DNA of 64,000 nt from Paenibacillus paeoniae (GCF_003388735.1 NZ_QUBQ01000001.1:1054001-1118000); one strand, 5' to 3'. Positions 8,112-16,775 are shown, numbered from the stretch's first letter. Numbers and translations are program-made. The notes: generated by a model from the sequence alone, not told the origin.

Positions 8112-8810
8112 ATGGCTACAACGAAAATTGGCATCATTGGCGCGATGGCGGAGGAGATTGAACTTCTGCATCAACATGTCGCGATAACTTCCGAGTTTAC
8201 TAAAGCAGGCATTACGTATTATGAGGGTACTCTTCACGGGAAACCGGTTATTTATTGCAAATCAGGCGTAGGCAAGGTAAATGCCGCAGTCTGTACACAA
8301 TTGTTGCTGGATGCTGGAGCGAGCTGCGTTCTGTTCACTGGTGTGGCAGGGGCGCTGGATCCAAAGCTTGATATCGGCGATATTGTCGTATCGGAAAGCT
8401 GCATTCAGCATGATATGGATTGCACGCCGCTTGGCTTTGCCAAAGGCGTCATTCCGTTCCACCCGCGCTCAGAGTTCGTGGCCGACAAGGGGCTTGTCGA
8501 TCTTGCCTATGAAGCAAGCGAGCGACTGTTCCCAGGACGCAGCTTGAAGGGCAAAGTGCTGTCCGGCGATCAATTTATTGCAAGCCGCGAAGCGGTGGAT
8601 GAGCTGCATCAATCGTTGCAAGGCGCTTGCGCAGAGATGGAGGGCGCGTCTGTCGCTCAGGTCTGCGACATGAACGGCATCCCGTATGTCGTCATCCGCT
8701 CCATGTCCGACAAGGCTGACGGTTCCGCTCATGTGAACTTCCCGGAGTTCACGGTCAAAGCCTCGGCCAACTCGCATCAGATCATCGAAGAGATGATTAA
8801 GCATATCTAA
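8112..8810 (+). CDS. mtnN: 5'-methylthioadenosine/S-adenosylhomocysteine nucleosidase
   Basis: This 232-residue cytosolic enzyme splits adenine from methylthioadenosine and S-adenosylhomocysteine, feeding methionine salvage and removing an inhibitor of methylation. It starts KIGIIGAMAEEIELL, where the second Glu of AMAEE is the catalytic acid region. It contains FTGVAGALDPKLDIGDIVVS (purine-phosphorylase fold) and CAEMEGASVAQVC (ribose-binding Met-Glu). The catalytic Asp is in VIRSMSDKADGSAH near residue 198. The length matches the family at about 230. It follows ccpA by six bases, so the two are probably co-transcribed, with a strong terminator after it. Confidence 0.95.
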   Translation: MATTKIGIIGAMAEEIELLHQHVAITSEFTKAGITYYEGTLHGKPVIYCKSGVGKVNAAVCTQLLLDAGASCVLFTGVAGALDPKLDIGDIVVSESCIQHDMDCTPLGFAKGVIPFHPRSEFVADKGLVDLAYEASERLFPGRSLKGKVLSGDQFIASREAVDELHQSLQGACAEMEGASVAQVCDMNGIPYVVIRSMSDKADGSAHVNFPEFTVKASANSHQIIEEMIKHI

Positions 8811-8818
8811 CTTAAATC

Positions 8819-8859
8819 AAAGCTGCTCAGTCGTCTTTTTTGATGGCTGGGCAGCTTTT
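8819..8859 (+). terminator. Terminator of ccpA-mtnN
   Basis: A 12-base-pair stem (8819-8830 with 8847-8858, one G-U pair) ends in TTTT just after the mtnN stop codon. Confidence 0.75.
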
Positions 8860-8960
8860 GATGTTGTCGGCACCAGACGCATAATCGCCGCATTTGGCTA
8901 ATTAGTTGTGTGTGGCACCGCTATTTCCTCCGACACTCCCACTCCCTTAACGTAGACATA

Positions 8961-9006
8961 AAAAAGAGCTATCGAGCTGGACTGAAGCGCCGCTCAATAG
9001 CTCTTT
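8961..9006 (-). terminator. Terminator of acuA-acuC (minus strand)
   Basis: A 15-base-pair stem with one mismatch (8963-8977 with 8992-9006) is followed on the minus strand by TTTTTTA. It lies about 50 bases beyond the acuC stop. Confidence 0.8.
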
Positions 9007-9054
9007 GTATTTCAACACTAATAGTAGTTAATGGATCCCGGTGGATGCTATCAA

Positions 9055-10233
9055 TTATAAGTCCTGTATGACAATAGATTGCGTGTTGCGGTTCTGCTCG
9101 GTGATGATGTCGCGGCGCGGGATAGGTGGGATAGCAGAGCTGTCATCCTGCCAGTTATTCGGCAACGGAACAGGGCTTGCGCTACTCCAGCGTTCCAGCC
9201 AAGCAGCGGGCAATGCCTCCACTTCATGGGCCCGTATCGCTTCGGCAAGCGGGTGATCCGTCATCTCCAGCCATACTTGGGACCAAGCTCTTGGAACGAC
9301 ACGCCAGATGTCATAGCCGCCTCCGCCAAGCGCGATCCAGCGGCCTTCCGTATACGTGTGCGCCAGTTCATGCAGAATAGCAGGGATCTCCTGATAGATT
9401 CGCATGCTGCAATGAATATGCGACAACGGGTCGTAAGCATGTGCGTCGCATCCGTGCTGGCTTAGAATAACGTCCGGCTTGAACGCCTCGATTACCTTTC
9501 GGATCGTTACATTAAAGCTCTCCAGCCAGGATTCGTCTTCGGTGAAGGGCTCCAGAGGCACGTTAAAGCATGTTCCGAAGCCTTGGTCCACACCTTTCTC
9601 ATAAGCGTATCCAGTGCCGGGAAAAAGGTACTTGCCGGTCTCATGAATGGAATACGTACAAACTTCTGAATCATCATAGAAGGACCATTGGACACCGTCT
9701 CCGTGATGAACGTCCGTATCGATGTAGAGGACGCGTGCATTATATTTGTTTCGAATATGTGTAATGGCAATAGAGGCATCATTGTAGACGCAGAAGCCCG
9801 AGGCGCGGTCTGGGAACGCGTGATGCAATCCTCCGGCAAGATGGAAGGCGTGCAAGGTACGGCCGCTCATAACGGCTTCAGCAGCTTCTACGGAGCCAGT
9901 CACAATAGCGCTTGCCGCTTTATGGAGTCCCGGGAAAAACGGTGTATCTTCCGTCTGCAGTCCGAATTGCTCGGCGAGCACCGCCTTGCTGCGCGGATCA
10001 TCCTCCGTATCCAGCAGCTTGACGGCTTGCACGTAGTCGTGGCGATGCACGAGCCTCAGCATATTTTCATCTATAAGGTAATCAGGTTGTATGATCTGTT
10101 CGTCCGTAAGCGCTTGCGCTTCTTTCAGTAAATCGATCGTTAACACTTGACGGATCGGATCGAAAGGATGGTCATCATGAAATTTATAGCCGGATGAATC
10201 GGAATGATGAATGAATATAGCGTTTGATACCAT
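9055..10233 (-). CDS. acuC: AcuC, histone-deacetylase-family protein deacetylase
   Basis: This 392-residue class I/II histone-deacetylase-type enzyme is the zinc-dependent partner that removes acetyl groups from acetyl-CoA synthetase in Bacillus. Visible motifs are AGGLHHAFPDRASGFCVYND (catalytic His pair and channel), YIDTDVHHGDGVQ (Asp and His zinc ligands), and QHGCDAHAYDPLSH (second Asp ligand). The start at 10233 gives MVSNAIFIHHSD; the longer reading frame upstream has no family-like sequence. B. subtilis AcuC is about 387 residues. It lies 35 bases downstream of acuA; in B. subtilis acuB sits between them, but here there is no room for it. The gene is divergent from acsA, whose product is the expected substrate. 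Confidence 0.93.
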   Translation of the reverse strand: MVSNAIFIHHSDSSGYKFHDDHPFDPIRQVLTIDLLKEAQALTDEQIIQPDYLIDENMLRLVHRHDYVQAVKLLDTEDDPRSKAVLAEQFGLQTEDTPFFPGLHKAASAIVTGSVEAAEAVMSGRTLHAFHLAGGLHHAFPDRASGFCVYNDASIAITHIRNKYNARVLYIDTDVHHGDGVQWSFYDDSEVCTYSIHETGKYLFPGTGYAYEKGVDQGFGTCFNVPLEPFTEDESWLESFNVTIRKVIEAFKPDVILSQHGCDAHAYDPLSHIHCSMRIYQEIPAILHELAHTYTEGRWIALGGGGYDIWRVVPRAWSQVWLEMTDHPLAEAIRAHEVEALPAAWLERWSSASPVPLPNNWQDDSSAIPPIPRRDIITEQNRNTQSIVIQDL

Positions 10234-10268
10234 TCTTGGCTCATTTCCTTTCCTGCAAAATGTGCGGC

Positions 10269-10904
10269 TTAATACATGAATCGCCCGCGAAACCGTACTC
10301 GGTCGAACTTCTCGATGGAGCTGAGCGGCACTTCTTTGCCGATACGGACCATAAGGCAGTTCGCAGGGTGCGAGCATATCTCAGGATCATCGGTCGCATA
10401 CCAGATCATACCCGCTGATTTCATTAAGTTCTCCATCATACTACGGTAATCCCATACATTCAGACCTGTTCCTTCAAGATCCCAATGCCAGTAATACTCC
10501 GTTGTATACACTATCATATTTTCCAACTGTTCCTCGGCAAAAGACATTTCGATCAATCGCTTGCCGAGTCCATAGGATCTGTAATCATTGGCTACTTCAA
10601 TGGCACCCAGCTCGATCAAATCAGCCATTCCGCCTTCAGACCAGCGTTCGAGCTCATCCGGATAGTGGAACGTGACATATCCGACAACCAGGTCGCCTTG
10701 GCGTACAAGAATGATGCGTCCTTCTTCCAGTTCAGCTATTTCGACGAGCGCTTCATGCTGTTCCTTCGGTCTGCGGAAGGCGTCCAATGATTGATGCAAT
10801 GTGTAATTAGCCAGGCGATCTGGAGGGACAGGGCCCTCAATAATCAGCTCGTGGTTGTCACGTGTTGTAATCATGTCTCTCTGCAGCCGCTTTCGGTGCT
10901 CCAT
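10269..10904 (-). CDS. acuA: AcuA, GNAT protein acetyltransferase acting on acetyl-CoA synthetase
   Basis: This 211-residue GNAT-family protein acetylates the active-site Lys of AcsA and so switches it off in Bacillus. The acetyl-CoA loop is visible in LGAIEVANDYRSYGLGKRLIEMSF (residues about 108-131, RxxGLG pattern), preceded by the beta strands around RIILVRQGDLVVGYVTFHYP. The C-terminal region (EYYWHWDLEGTGLNVWDYR) is characteristic of AcuA rather than generic acetyltransferases. The start ATG has AAAGGGGA eight bases upstream. It forms an operon with acuC and is divergent from acsA, sharing a 206-base regulatory region with a direct repeat at 10938-10978 and a cre site near acsA. Confidence 0.93.
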   Translation of the reverse strand: MEHRKRLQRDMITTRDNHELIIEGPVPPDRLANYTLHQSLDAFRRPKEQHEALVEIAELEEGRIILVRQGDLVVGYVTFHYPDELERWSEGGMADLIELGAIEVANDYRSYGLGKRLIEMSFAEEQLENMIVYTTEYYWHWDLEGTGLNVWDYRSMMENLMKSAGMIWYATDDPEICSHPANCLMVRIGKEVPLSSIEKFDRVRFRGRFMY

Positions 10905-10937
10905 TCAGTGGTCCCCTTTCATTTCAACTGTCGCGAG

Positions 10938-10978
10938 AAAACTGATTATTTCTTCCTCAAAATTGATTATTTCCTACT
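10938..10978. repeat. 21-bp-phased direct repeat in the acuA-acsA intergenic region
   Basis: Two copies of a 20-base element beginning AAAA(C/T)TGATTATTTC (10938-10957 and 10959-10978) match at 17 of 20 positions and are offset by exactly 21 bases, two helical turns. A further inverted repeat, ATTGTTT-N5-AAACAAT, follows at 10979-10997. The position upstream of acuA suggests an operator for an unidentified regulator; this is inference. Confidence 0.55.
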
Positions 10979-11035
10979 ATTGTTTATAACAAACAATCAA
11001 GAAAATGAAAAGCGTAGTCGAAAGGAAAGGTGTTG

Positions 11036-11044
11036 TGGTATAAT
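11036..11044 (+). promoter_or_regulatory. Extended -10 promoter of acsA
   Basis: TGGTATAAT (TG at 11036-11037, TATAAT at 11039-11044) is a full extended -10 element. The -35 region 17 bases upstream is poor, as is common with extended -10 promoters. Transcription would begin near 11051, placing the cre site just downstream of the start point. Confidence 0.6.
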
Positions 11045-11056
11045 GATAAAGGATTT

Positions 11057-11071
11057 TTGAAAGCGCATACC
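11057..11071 (+). promoter_or_regulatory. cre site (CcpA operator) of acsA
   Basis: TTGAAAGCGCATACC matches the degenerate cre consensus WTGNAANCGNWNNCW at 14 of 15 positions, failing only at the last base. It lies a few bases downstream of the predicted acsA start point, where bound CcpA would block transcription. B. subtilis acsA is known to be repressed by CcpA, and ccpA is encoded 3 kb away. Confidence 0.75.
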
Positions 11072-11110
11072 TATACCAACGTTTTACAGATTTGATGGGA
11101 GAGTGATAGA

Positions 11111-12835
11111 ATGATCAACTTGCATCAAGAGCGTGTACCGGCAACAGCGACGAACCCTAACTTGAAAAATTACGAAGAAGCGGCAGCAACCTTCCAATGG
11201 GAGCAAATCGAGCAGCAGTTCAGCTGGCATGAGACGGGAAAGGTGAACATTGCTTATGAAGCGATCGATCGCCATCTCGAGCTCGGTAGAGGCAATAAAG
11301 TAGCGCTTTACTACAGCGACAGCGAACGCGATGAATCGTATACATTCGAGCAGCTGAGCAAACAATCCAACCGGTTCGCCAATCTTCTGCGCAAGCTTGG
11401 AGTTGGCAAGGGTGAGCGCGTATTTATTTTCATGCCGCGTACGCCTGAGCTGTATTTCAGCGTACTGGGAACCTTGAAGGTCGGCGCGGTAGTAGGGCCG
11501 TTGTTCGAAGCCTTTATGGAGACAGCGGTGAAGGACAGGCTCCAGGACAGTGAAGCGATTGCGATCGTGACGACGCCTGCGCTGCTTCATCGTATCAAGC
11601 GGGATGAGCTTCCCGGGCTGAAGCATATTATCGTCTTCGGCGATGATATTCCGGCTGAAGAAGGAATCGTAAACTTCAAAGAAGAAATCAGCCAAGTTTC
11701 CGACGAAGCCGAGATCGAATGGCTGGATCGCGAAGACGGACTGATTCTGCATTATACATCCGGATCAACGGGCAAGCCAAAAGGCGTGTTCCATGCACAA
11801 AACGCAATGATTCAACATAAATATACAGGTCAGGTCGTCCTTGACTTGAAGGATGACGATATTTACTGGTGTACGGCAGACCCGGGCTGGGTAACAGGTA
11901 CGTCTTACGGTATTTTTGCTCCGTGGCTGAATGGCGCGACAAATGTCATTCGAGGTGGACGTTTCAGCCCAAGCGACTGGTACACCGTTATTCAGAAGTA
12001 CAAAGTTACCGTGTGGTACAGCGCACCAACGGCATTCCGCATGCTGATGGGTGCGGGTGACGATCTGTCGAAGCAATTCGACTTGTCGAGCTTGCGCCAT
12101 GTGCTCAGCGTCGGCGAGCCGCTGAACCCTGAGGTAGTGCGTTGGGGTATGAAGGTGTACAATCAACGTATTCATGATACTTGGTGGATGACAGAAACAG
12201 GCGGACAGTTGATCTGCAACTATCCAAGCATGGATATTAAGCCGGGATCGATGGGCAAGCCTCTTCCTGGCGTTCAAGCGGCTATTATTGACGATAGCGG
12301 CAATGAGGTTCCTCCTTACCGCATGGGCAATTTGGCTGTACGCGTGCCTTGGCCGTCCATGATGCGCAAGATTTGGAACAACCCATCGAAGTACGAAGAG
12401 TACTTCCGTCTCGAGGGTTGGTACGTATCCGGCGACTCCGCTTATATGGATGAGGAAGGTTACTTCTGGTTCCAAGGGCGTATCGACGATGTTATTAATA
12501 CGGCAGGCGAGCGTGTAGGTCCGTTCGAGGTCGAGAGCAAGCTGGTCGAACATCCGGCCGTTGCCGAAGCGGGCGTTATCGGTAAACCTGATCCGATGCG
12601 CGGCGAGATCATTAAAGCCTTTATCGCGCTTCGCGAAGGTTTCGAGCCATCCGAGGAGCTGAAGAAGGAAATTTCCCAGTTCGTGAAGATTGGTCTCTCC
12701 GCACATGCGGCGCCAAGAGAGATCGAATTCAAGGATAAGCTGCCGAAGACACGCAGCGGCAAGATTATGAGAAGGGTACTGAAGGCATGGGAGCTTAACT
12801 TGCCGACAGGCGACTTGTCTACAATCGAAGATTAA
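11111..12835 (+). CDS. acsA: Acetyl-CoA synthetase (AMP-forming)
   Basis: AcsA activates acetate to acetyl-CoA through acetyl-AMP, allowing growth on acetate and recovery of overflow acetate. The 574-residue product shows the P-loop-like adenylation motif LHYTSGSTGKPKG, the DTWWMTETGG motif, the YVSGDSAYMDEEGYFWFQGR hinge region, and the C-terminal catalytic Lys551 in PKTRSGKIMRR. This Lys is the one AcuA acetylates and AcuC deacetylates in B. subtilis. The length matches B. subtilis AcsA (572). The ATG follows GGGAGAG. Expression is predicted to be under CcpA repression through the cre site at 11057-11071, and a strong terminator follows. Confidence 0.96.
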   Translation: MINLHQERVPATATNPNLKNYEEAAATFQWEQIEQQFSWHETGKVNIAYEAIDRHLELGRGNKVALYYSDSERDESYTFEQLSKQSNRFANLLRKLGVGKGERVFIFMPRTPELYFSVLGTLKVGAVVGPLFEAFMETAVKDRLQDSEAIAIVTTPALLHRIKRDELPGLKHIIVFGDDIPAEEGIVNFKEEISQVSDEAEIEWLDREDGLILHYTSGSTGKPKGVFHAQNAMIQHKYTGQVVLDLKDDDIYWCTADPGWVTGTSYGIFAPWLNGATNVIRGGRFSPSDWYTVIQKYKVTVWYSAPTAFRMLMGAGDDLSKQFDLSSLRHVLSVGEPLNPEVVRWGMKVYNQRIHDTWWMTETGGQLICNYPSMDIKPGSMGKPLPGVQAAIIDDSGNEVPPYRMGNLAVRVPWPSMMRKIWNNPSKYEEYFRLEGWYVSGDSAYMDEEGYFWFQGRIDDVINTAGERVGPFEVESKLVEHPAVAEAGVIGKPDPMRGEIIKAFIALREGFEPSEELKKEISQFVKIGLSAHAAPREIEFKDKLPKTRSGKIMRRVLKAWELNLPTGDLSTIED

Positions 12836-12868
12836 TGCCCTTCAGAAGATGAATCCATTTATACGAAG

Positions 12869-12907
12869 AAGCCTTTGGGTCTAGCAATAGACCTGAAGGC
12901 TTTTTTT
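12869..12907 (+). terminator. Terminator of acsA
   Basis: A 15-base-pair stem with two G-U pairs (12869-12883 with 12888-12902), a GCAA loop and seven T residues form a textbook intrinsic terminator 34 bases after the stop. Confidence 0.9.
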
Positions 12908-12921
12908 GATTGGACTGTGTA

Positions 12922-12956
12922 TGAAAAAACTGCGCCCCCTAAAGGAAGCGCAGTTT
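12922..12956 (-). terminator. Terminator of the class A PBP gene (minus strand)
   Basis: A nine-base-pair stem (12927-12935 with 12948-12956) is followed on the minus strand by a T-rich run. It lies about 57 bases beyond the PBP stop codon. Confidence 0.75.
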
Positions 12957-13012
12957 GTATCATTCTAAGTTTTGCAGATAGTAGCTCCAAGCGACGTCAA
13001 GCCGCTAGCTTC

Positions 13013-16000
13013 TTATTGACTGACTGTTACTCTCCCTGATGGCGACGATACGCCGGAGCTGTTCTCAGCCGTAATTTGGTAGCTGCCGCTAGAGAGCGGG
13101 GCCAGATGCTCGAAGCTGGTCTGTGAAGTCGTACCCAGCTTGACGTAATTGCCATCGCTGTTTGCACTGTAATAGATGTGGTAGAGCGTGACTTGGTCCG
13201 ATACCGGATTGGATGCCCAGCTCAGCAAGATGCTGAGATCGGAGCTTTCTGCCGTTAATCCGGTAGGTGCAGACGGCGCTGTGCCTGTCTCGCTGCCGCC
13301 ATTGCCACTGTTGCCGTTATTTCCGTTATTCTCACCAGGGAAGCCCGGAATGCCAGGAACTCCCGGAATTTCAGGTATCTCCGGCAATGTGGAGCCATAA
13401 TTCATAATCATGCTTGGCGCAGATTCCTTGCCGACTACGTCAACAGCTACCACATAATAAGTAGCCGCTTCTTTGTCAGAAGCTTTGAAGCTGAATTTGG
13501 TTTCGTCGCCAAGGTGAATCGATGTCCCGAACTTCGCATAGTCGGTATGATTCGTGGAACGGTACAGTCGGTAGCCAACCACGTCAGCCGACTTGCTGTC
13601 GGAGAACGTAATCGTAATATCTCCTGCGGGAGAAGCGCTTAGCTTCACGTCACTCGGCGTTTGTGGCGCTGCTCCGTCATCTGCGCGCGGATCGATTTTC
13701 GAAGGCGCATCATTTTGTGCGTCGGCAGGCACATAAACCTCCAGCGGCCTTCTGTTTTTGGCTGGAAGCTTGGATTGAGCTTCCTTGATTTCGTCCATCA
13801 GCACATCAAGCGGTTTTTTGCGCTTAATAACGATTTTTTCCTTCAGCATATCGTCAGGCGTCAGATCGTTAGGCACATAGTTAATGCCTTGGTACGTAAT
13901 GTACTTCATATTGACGAGCGCATCATCTGCTTTTTTCGGCAAAAATTCTTTGTTGAACCAGTCTGTTACCAGCAGGCCAGCAGATCTGGTCAGTTCCGTC
14001 GGAAGCAAGCCGCTTGCCTTGGATACCGTAGCTTTCACTACGCCGTCCGGCTGCGGGAAGCTGTCTGTTACGAACAGACTTGGTTTTTCTTCGGTCAGCT
14101 TATTCATAATTAGTGTCCAGATGGACCGGGCTCGGGTCTGGCCATTGTTGGACAGCGAATTGATCTGCTCCTCATAACCCGCCCACACACCAAGCGTGAC
14201 ATCCGGCGTGAAGCCCATGAACCATACATCGCCGTAGCTTTGTGTGGAACCTGTTTTGCCTGCTACAGGAATTTTTCCATATTGCTTGAATTGCTTGGAT
14301 ACCTGATGACCGGACCCGGATGGATCGGAGATAACGGTCTTCAGCATATCGGTCATAAGGAAAGCGGACTGTTCCGAGAATACGCGCTTCGGCTGCTCCT
14401 TATGGTCGTAGATGATTTTGCCGTTCGCATCCGTGATTTTTTGAATCATATAAGCGTCCTGGAACACGCCCTGATTCGGGATAGAGCCATAAGCGTTCGT
14501 CATCTCTTCAACGGAGACGCCAAGGCGCAAACCACCGATTACACCCGTCTGAGAGTAAGCGTCCTCCGGCTGCAGCGTCGTGATGCCCAGTGATCTTACA
14601 AATTCCAACGCTTTGTCAATCGTTAAGTCTTCGTTGAAAATTTTCAGCGCAGGCAGGTTAAGCGAGCGGTTAAGCGCATCGCGTGCCGTTACAAGCCCTC
14701 TGAACTTGTTCGTTACGTTCATCGGGATATGGAAGCCCTTCTGGCCATCCTTGAGCACGATTGGCGCATCGTCGATAATGCTTGCCGGCTGAATAATGCC
14801 TGCCTCAATTGCGGGCAAATAAGCAGCCAGTGTCTTCATGGTGGAACCTGGCTGACGAATCATTTGCGTCGCAAAGTTCATTTGTTCTTCGTAGAAATCA
14901 CGGCCTTCCAGCATGCCGATGATAGCGCCGGTCTTGTGATCCAACATGACGCCTGCAATCTGCTCGATGCCTTTCTTCTCGCTGTAAGGCGTGAAGTTGT
15001 CTTCATTGCTTGCAATCTCGCGCATGATCGTATAGACATCTTTATCGATCGTCGTATAGACATGGAAGCCGCCGCGCAGCAATTGCTCTCTAGCTTCTTC
15101 GATCAGCCCCGCATTCTCCTTTTTGCGGAGATCGGCCTTAGTCAAAGTAGGATCGTTCTGCATAAGCAGCACTTCTGCGGCCTGGCGCTCTGCTTCAAGC
15201 ATCAGATACGGGTAGGTCGTATATGCCTTCTCGCTTGGTGGGGCGATAGACGAGCGAACGTCAAATCTGAGCGCTTCTTCATATTGCTGCTGTGTCAATC
15301 TGCCCGTCTCCATCATTCGCTTCAAGACGAGCTGCTGGCGCTTCATCGCGCGCTCGAATCCGGCTTCGTTGAACTTGCCTGAGCCAGTGAAGGCGGTATA
15401 GAGAGAAGGCAGCTGCGGCAAGCCCGATAAGTAGGCAGATTGAGCCGTATTCAGCTTGGACAGATCAGAAATGCCGAATATGCCTTTTGCAGCGGCTTTA
15501 ATGCCGAATACCTGATAACCGTTGGAACCGTTGCCGAACGGCATTTTGTTCAGATAAGCGGCTAATATCTCTTGTTTGGTTAGATAACGCTCCATGCGCA
15601 GCGACAGGAAGATCTCCTTGATCTTGCGGCTATCCGTCTTGTCGAGGCTAAGGAAAACCCGGCGCGCCAACTGCTGCGTCAGCGTACTGCCCCCGGTTTG
15701 TGTATCCTCATTGAAAAGCTTTTGCTTTACGGCACGTCCGAGACCGTTAATATCAACGCCGTCATGCTCGAAGAAGTTGTTGTCCTCCGTAGATAGAAGC
15801 GCGTCGATGACGGATTGCGGAATTTCGTCGTATGTAATGACGATCCGGTCCTCGTCGGTCCGCAGCTGTCCGACCAGAGAGTCATCTCTGAAGTACACGT
15901 AGCCGGTCATGGAATATTCGCCGACCTTATTTTGAATGACACTTTGCGGCCTGATTTCTTCGTCCTTGACAAGGGCGGCGACATAGCCTGTCATAACACC

Positions 16001-16126
16001 GCCGGCAAGCAAGCCGAAGATTATGCCAAAATAAACAATCCATTTTACAGTAATAAATGATACCAGTCCGAATAATCGCCATCTGCTGTAAGGTGCCTTC
16101 GGCGATGGTTGACGATCTTCTTGCAT
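13013..16126 (-). CDS. Class A penicillin-binding protein 1A (PonA type) with fibronectin type III tail
   Basis: This bifunctional peptidoglycan synthase has 1037 residues, longer than the usual 700-900. A cytoplasmic tail and one membrane anchor (about residues 24-52) precede the GT51 glycosyltransferase with its catalytic Glu in STEDNNFFEHDGVD (about 112-125) and GGSTLTQQLARR. The transpeptidase has S428-x-x-K431 (GSTMK), S488-L-N490 and K624-T-G. The extra C terminus holds two fibronectin type III-like domains (about 822-910 and 951-1037) joined by a short PGxPGxPG collagen-like and Asn/Gly-rich linker (about 914-950). These domains probably act outside the membrane in wall or protein binding. 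The start is set by GGAGGAG eight bases upstream. It is monocistronic, with its own terminator. Confidence 0.93.
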   Translation of the reverse strand: MQEDRQPSPKAPYSRWRLFGLVSFITVKWIVYFGIIFGLLAGGVMTGYVAALVKDEEIRPQSVIQNKVGEYSMTGYVYFRDDSLVGQLRTDEDRIVITYDEIPQSVIDALLSTEDNNFFEHDGVDINGLGRAVKQKLFNEDTQTGGSTLTQQLARRVFLSLDKTDSRKIKEIFLSLRMERYLTKQEILAAYLNKMPFGNGSNGYQVFGIKAAAKGIFGISDLSKLNTAQSAYLSGLPQLPSLYTAFTGSGKFNEAGFERAMKRQQLVLKRMMETGRLTQQQYEEALRFDVRSSIAPPSEKAYTTYPYLMLEAERQAAEVLLMQNDPTLTKADLRKKENAGLIEEAREQLLRGGFHVYTTIDKDVYTIMREIASNEDNFTPYSEKKGIEQIAGVMLDHKTGAIIGMLEGRDFYEEQMNFATQMIRQPGSTMKTLAAYLPAIEAGIIQPASIIDDAPIVLKDGQKGFHIPMNVTNKFRGLVTARDALNRSLNLPALKIFNEDLTIDKALEFVRSLGITTLQPEDAYSQTGVIGGLRLGVSVEEMTNAYGSIPNQGVFQDAYMIQKITDANGKIIYDHKEQPKRVFSEQSAFLMTDMLKTVISDPSGSGHQVSKQFKQYGKIPVAGKTGSTQSYGDVWFMGFTPDVTLGVWAGYEEQINSLSNNGQTRARSIWTLIMNKLTEEKPSLFVTDSFPQPDGVVKATVSKASGLLPTELTRSAGLLVTDWFNKEFLPKKADDALVNMKYITYQGINYVPNDLTPDDMLKEKIVIKRKKPLDVLMDEIKEAQSKLPAKNRRPLEVYVPADAQNDAPSKIDPRADDGAAPQTPSDVKLSASPAGDITITFSDSKSADVVGYRLYRSTNHTDYAKFGTSIHLGDETKFSFKASDKEAATYYVVAVDVVGKESAPSMIMNYGSTLPEIPEIPGVPGIPGFPGENNGNNGNSGNGGSETGTAPSAPTGLTAESSDLSILLSWASNPVSDQVTLYHIYYSANSDGNYVKLGTTSQTSFEHLAPLSSGSYQITAENSSGVSSPSGRVTVSQ

Positions 16127-16141
16127 GCTTATAACTCCTCC

Positions 16142-16775
16142 TCCAAAATAGCATAACCATTATAGCACAAAACCCTTTTTGGTACATGCTTCGTGCCTTT
16201 ATTTTCCAATTACGCCCATGAGCCCTTTCCATTTCGGCTGATTTTTGCTGGCTATTCGCTGTTAGAAGTAACCGGTATTCAGGGGGATGGACAGAAGGAT
16301 ATTAGTTTTTCTTCATCTATAGACGAAGAGTAAGGGGAAAAAGTTTTGTTTGGGGGAAGATGTAGTTTGTGATGTCTGCTTCTGTGTTAGGTCGTACAAG
16401 CCTTGTCTTCTGCTAGTTTTTACAAGGGTGTTTCTTTAATGCATGATATCCGGTACAAATAACAATCAGAGTCAGGCACGCATCTAAGCTAAAGCGACGG
16501 TACTTATCCTTCGGCGGTGAGAGCCGGGGAGAGTCCTGCCATGTCTTCGCTTGTGTGAAGGATGCAAAGAAGAGTCTTGCCGCAACTTTCGTTCAAGTGT
16601 ACGATGGAGTAGCTGAGGTTCGCATCGCGCAATACATATGGCTATAGCGCTTCGATGTATGACCATGTTACTCATGGTTCCGGAAGAGATGAACAGGCTT
16701 TTTTCAAGTTAATGGGAAAAAGAAGGCGTTCATGTCATGAATAGTCGATTGAAGGTAGCCGCAGGATATAATTTT
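16142..16775. other. Gene-free region, possibly encoding a structured RNA
   Basis: There is no convincing coding sequence between the divergent PBP and NfeD-like genes; a 63-codon minus-strand frame at 16484-16675 has no ribosome site and no recognisable product. From about 16480 to 16710 the plus strand holds several hairpins: CGGC-GGTGAGA-GCCG near 16533, TCTTC-N8-GAAGGA near 16544-16562, nested CATCG...CGATG and ATACAT...ATGTAT arms at 16622-16660, and ACCATG-TTACT-CATGGT near 16660-16680, then a T run at about 16700. None matches a riboswitch or small RNA I know. It may be an unassigned RNA or simply intergenic sequence. Confidence 0.35.

Noticed and set aside
16484..16675. 63-codon minus-strand frame in the PBP-NfeD intergenic region
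   Set aside because: No ribosome site, no recognised motif; hairpins on the plus strand are a better account of the sequence.
16480..16700. Possible known riboswitch (glycine, FMN, cyclic di-GMP, cyclic di-AMP)
   Set aside because: Short matching strings occur (GGAGAG, GCGGTGAGAG, GATGCAAAG), but none is accompanied by the other conserved parts of those classes.
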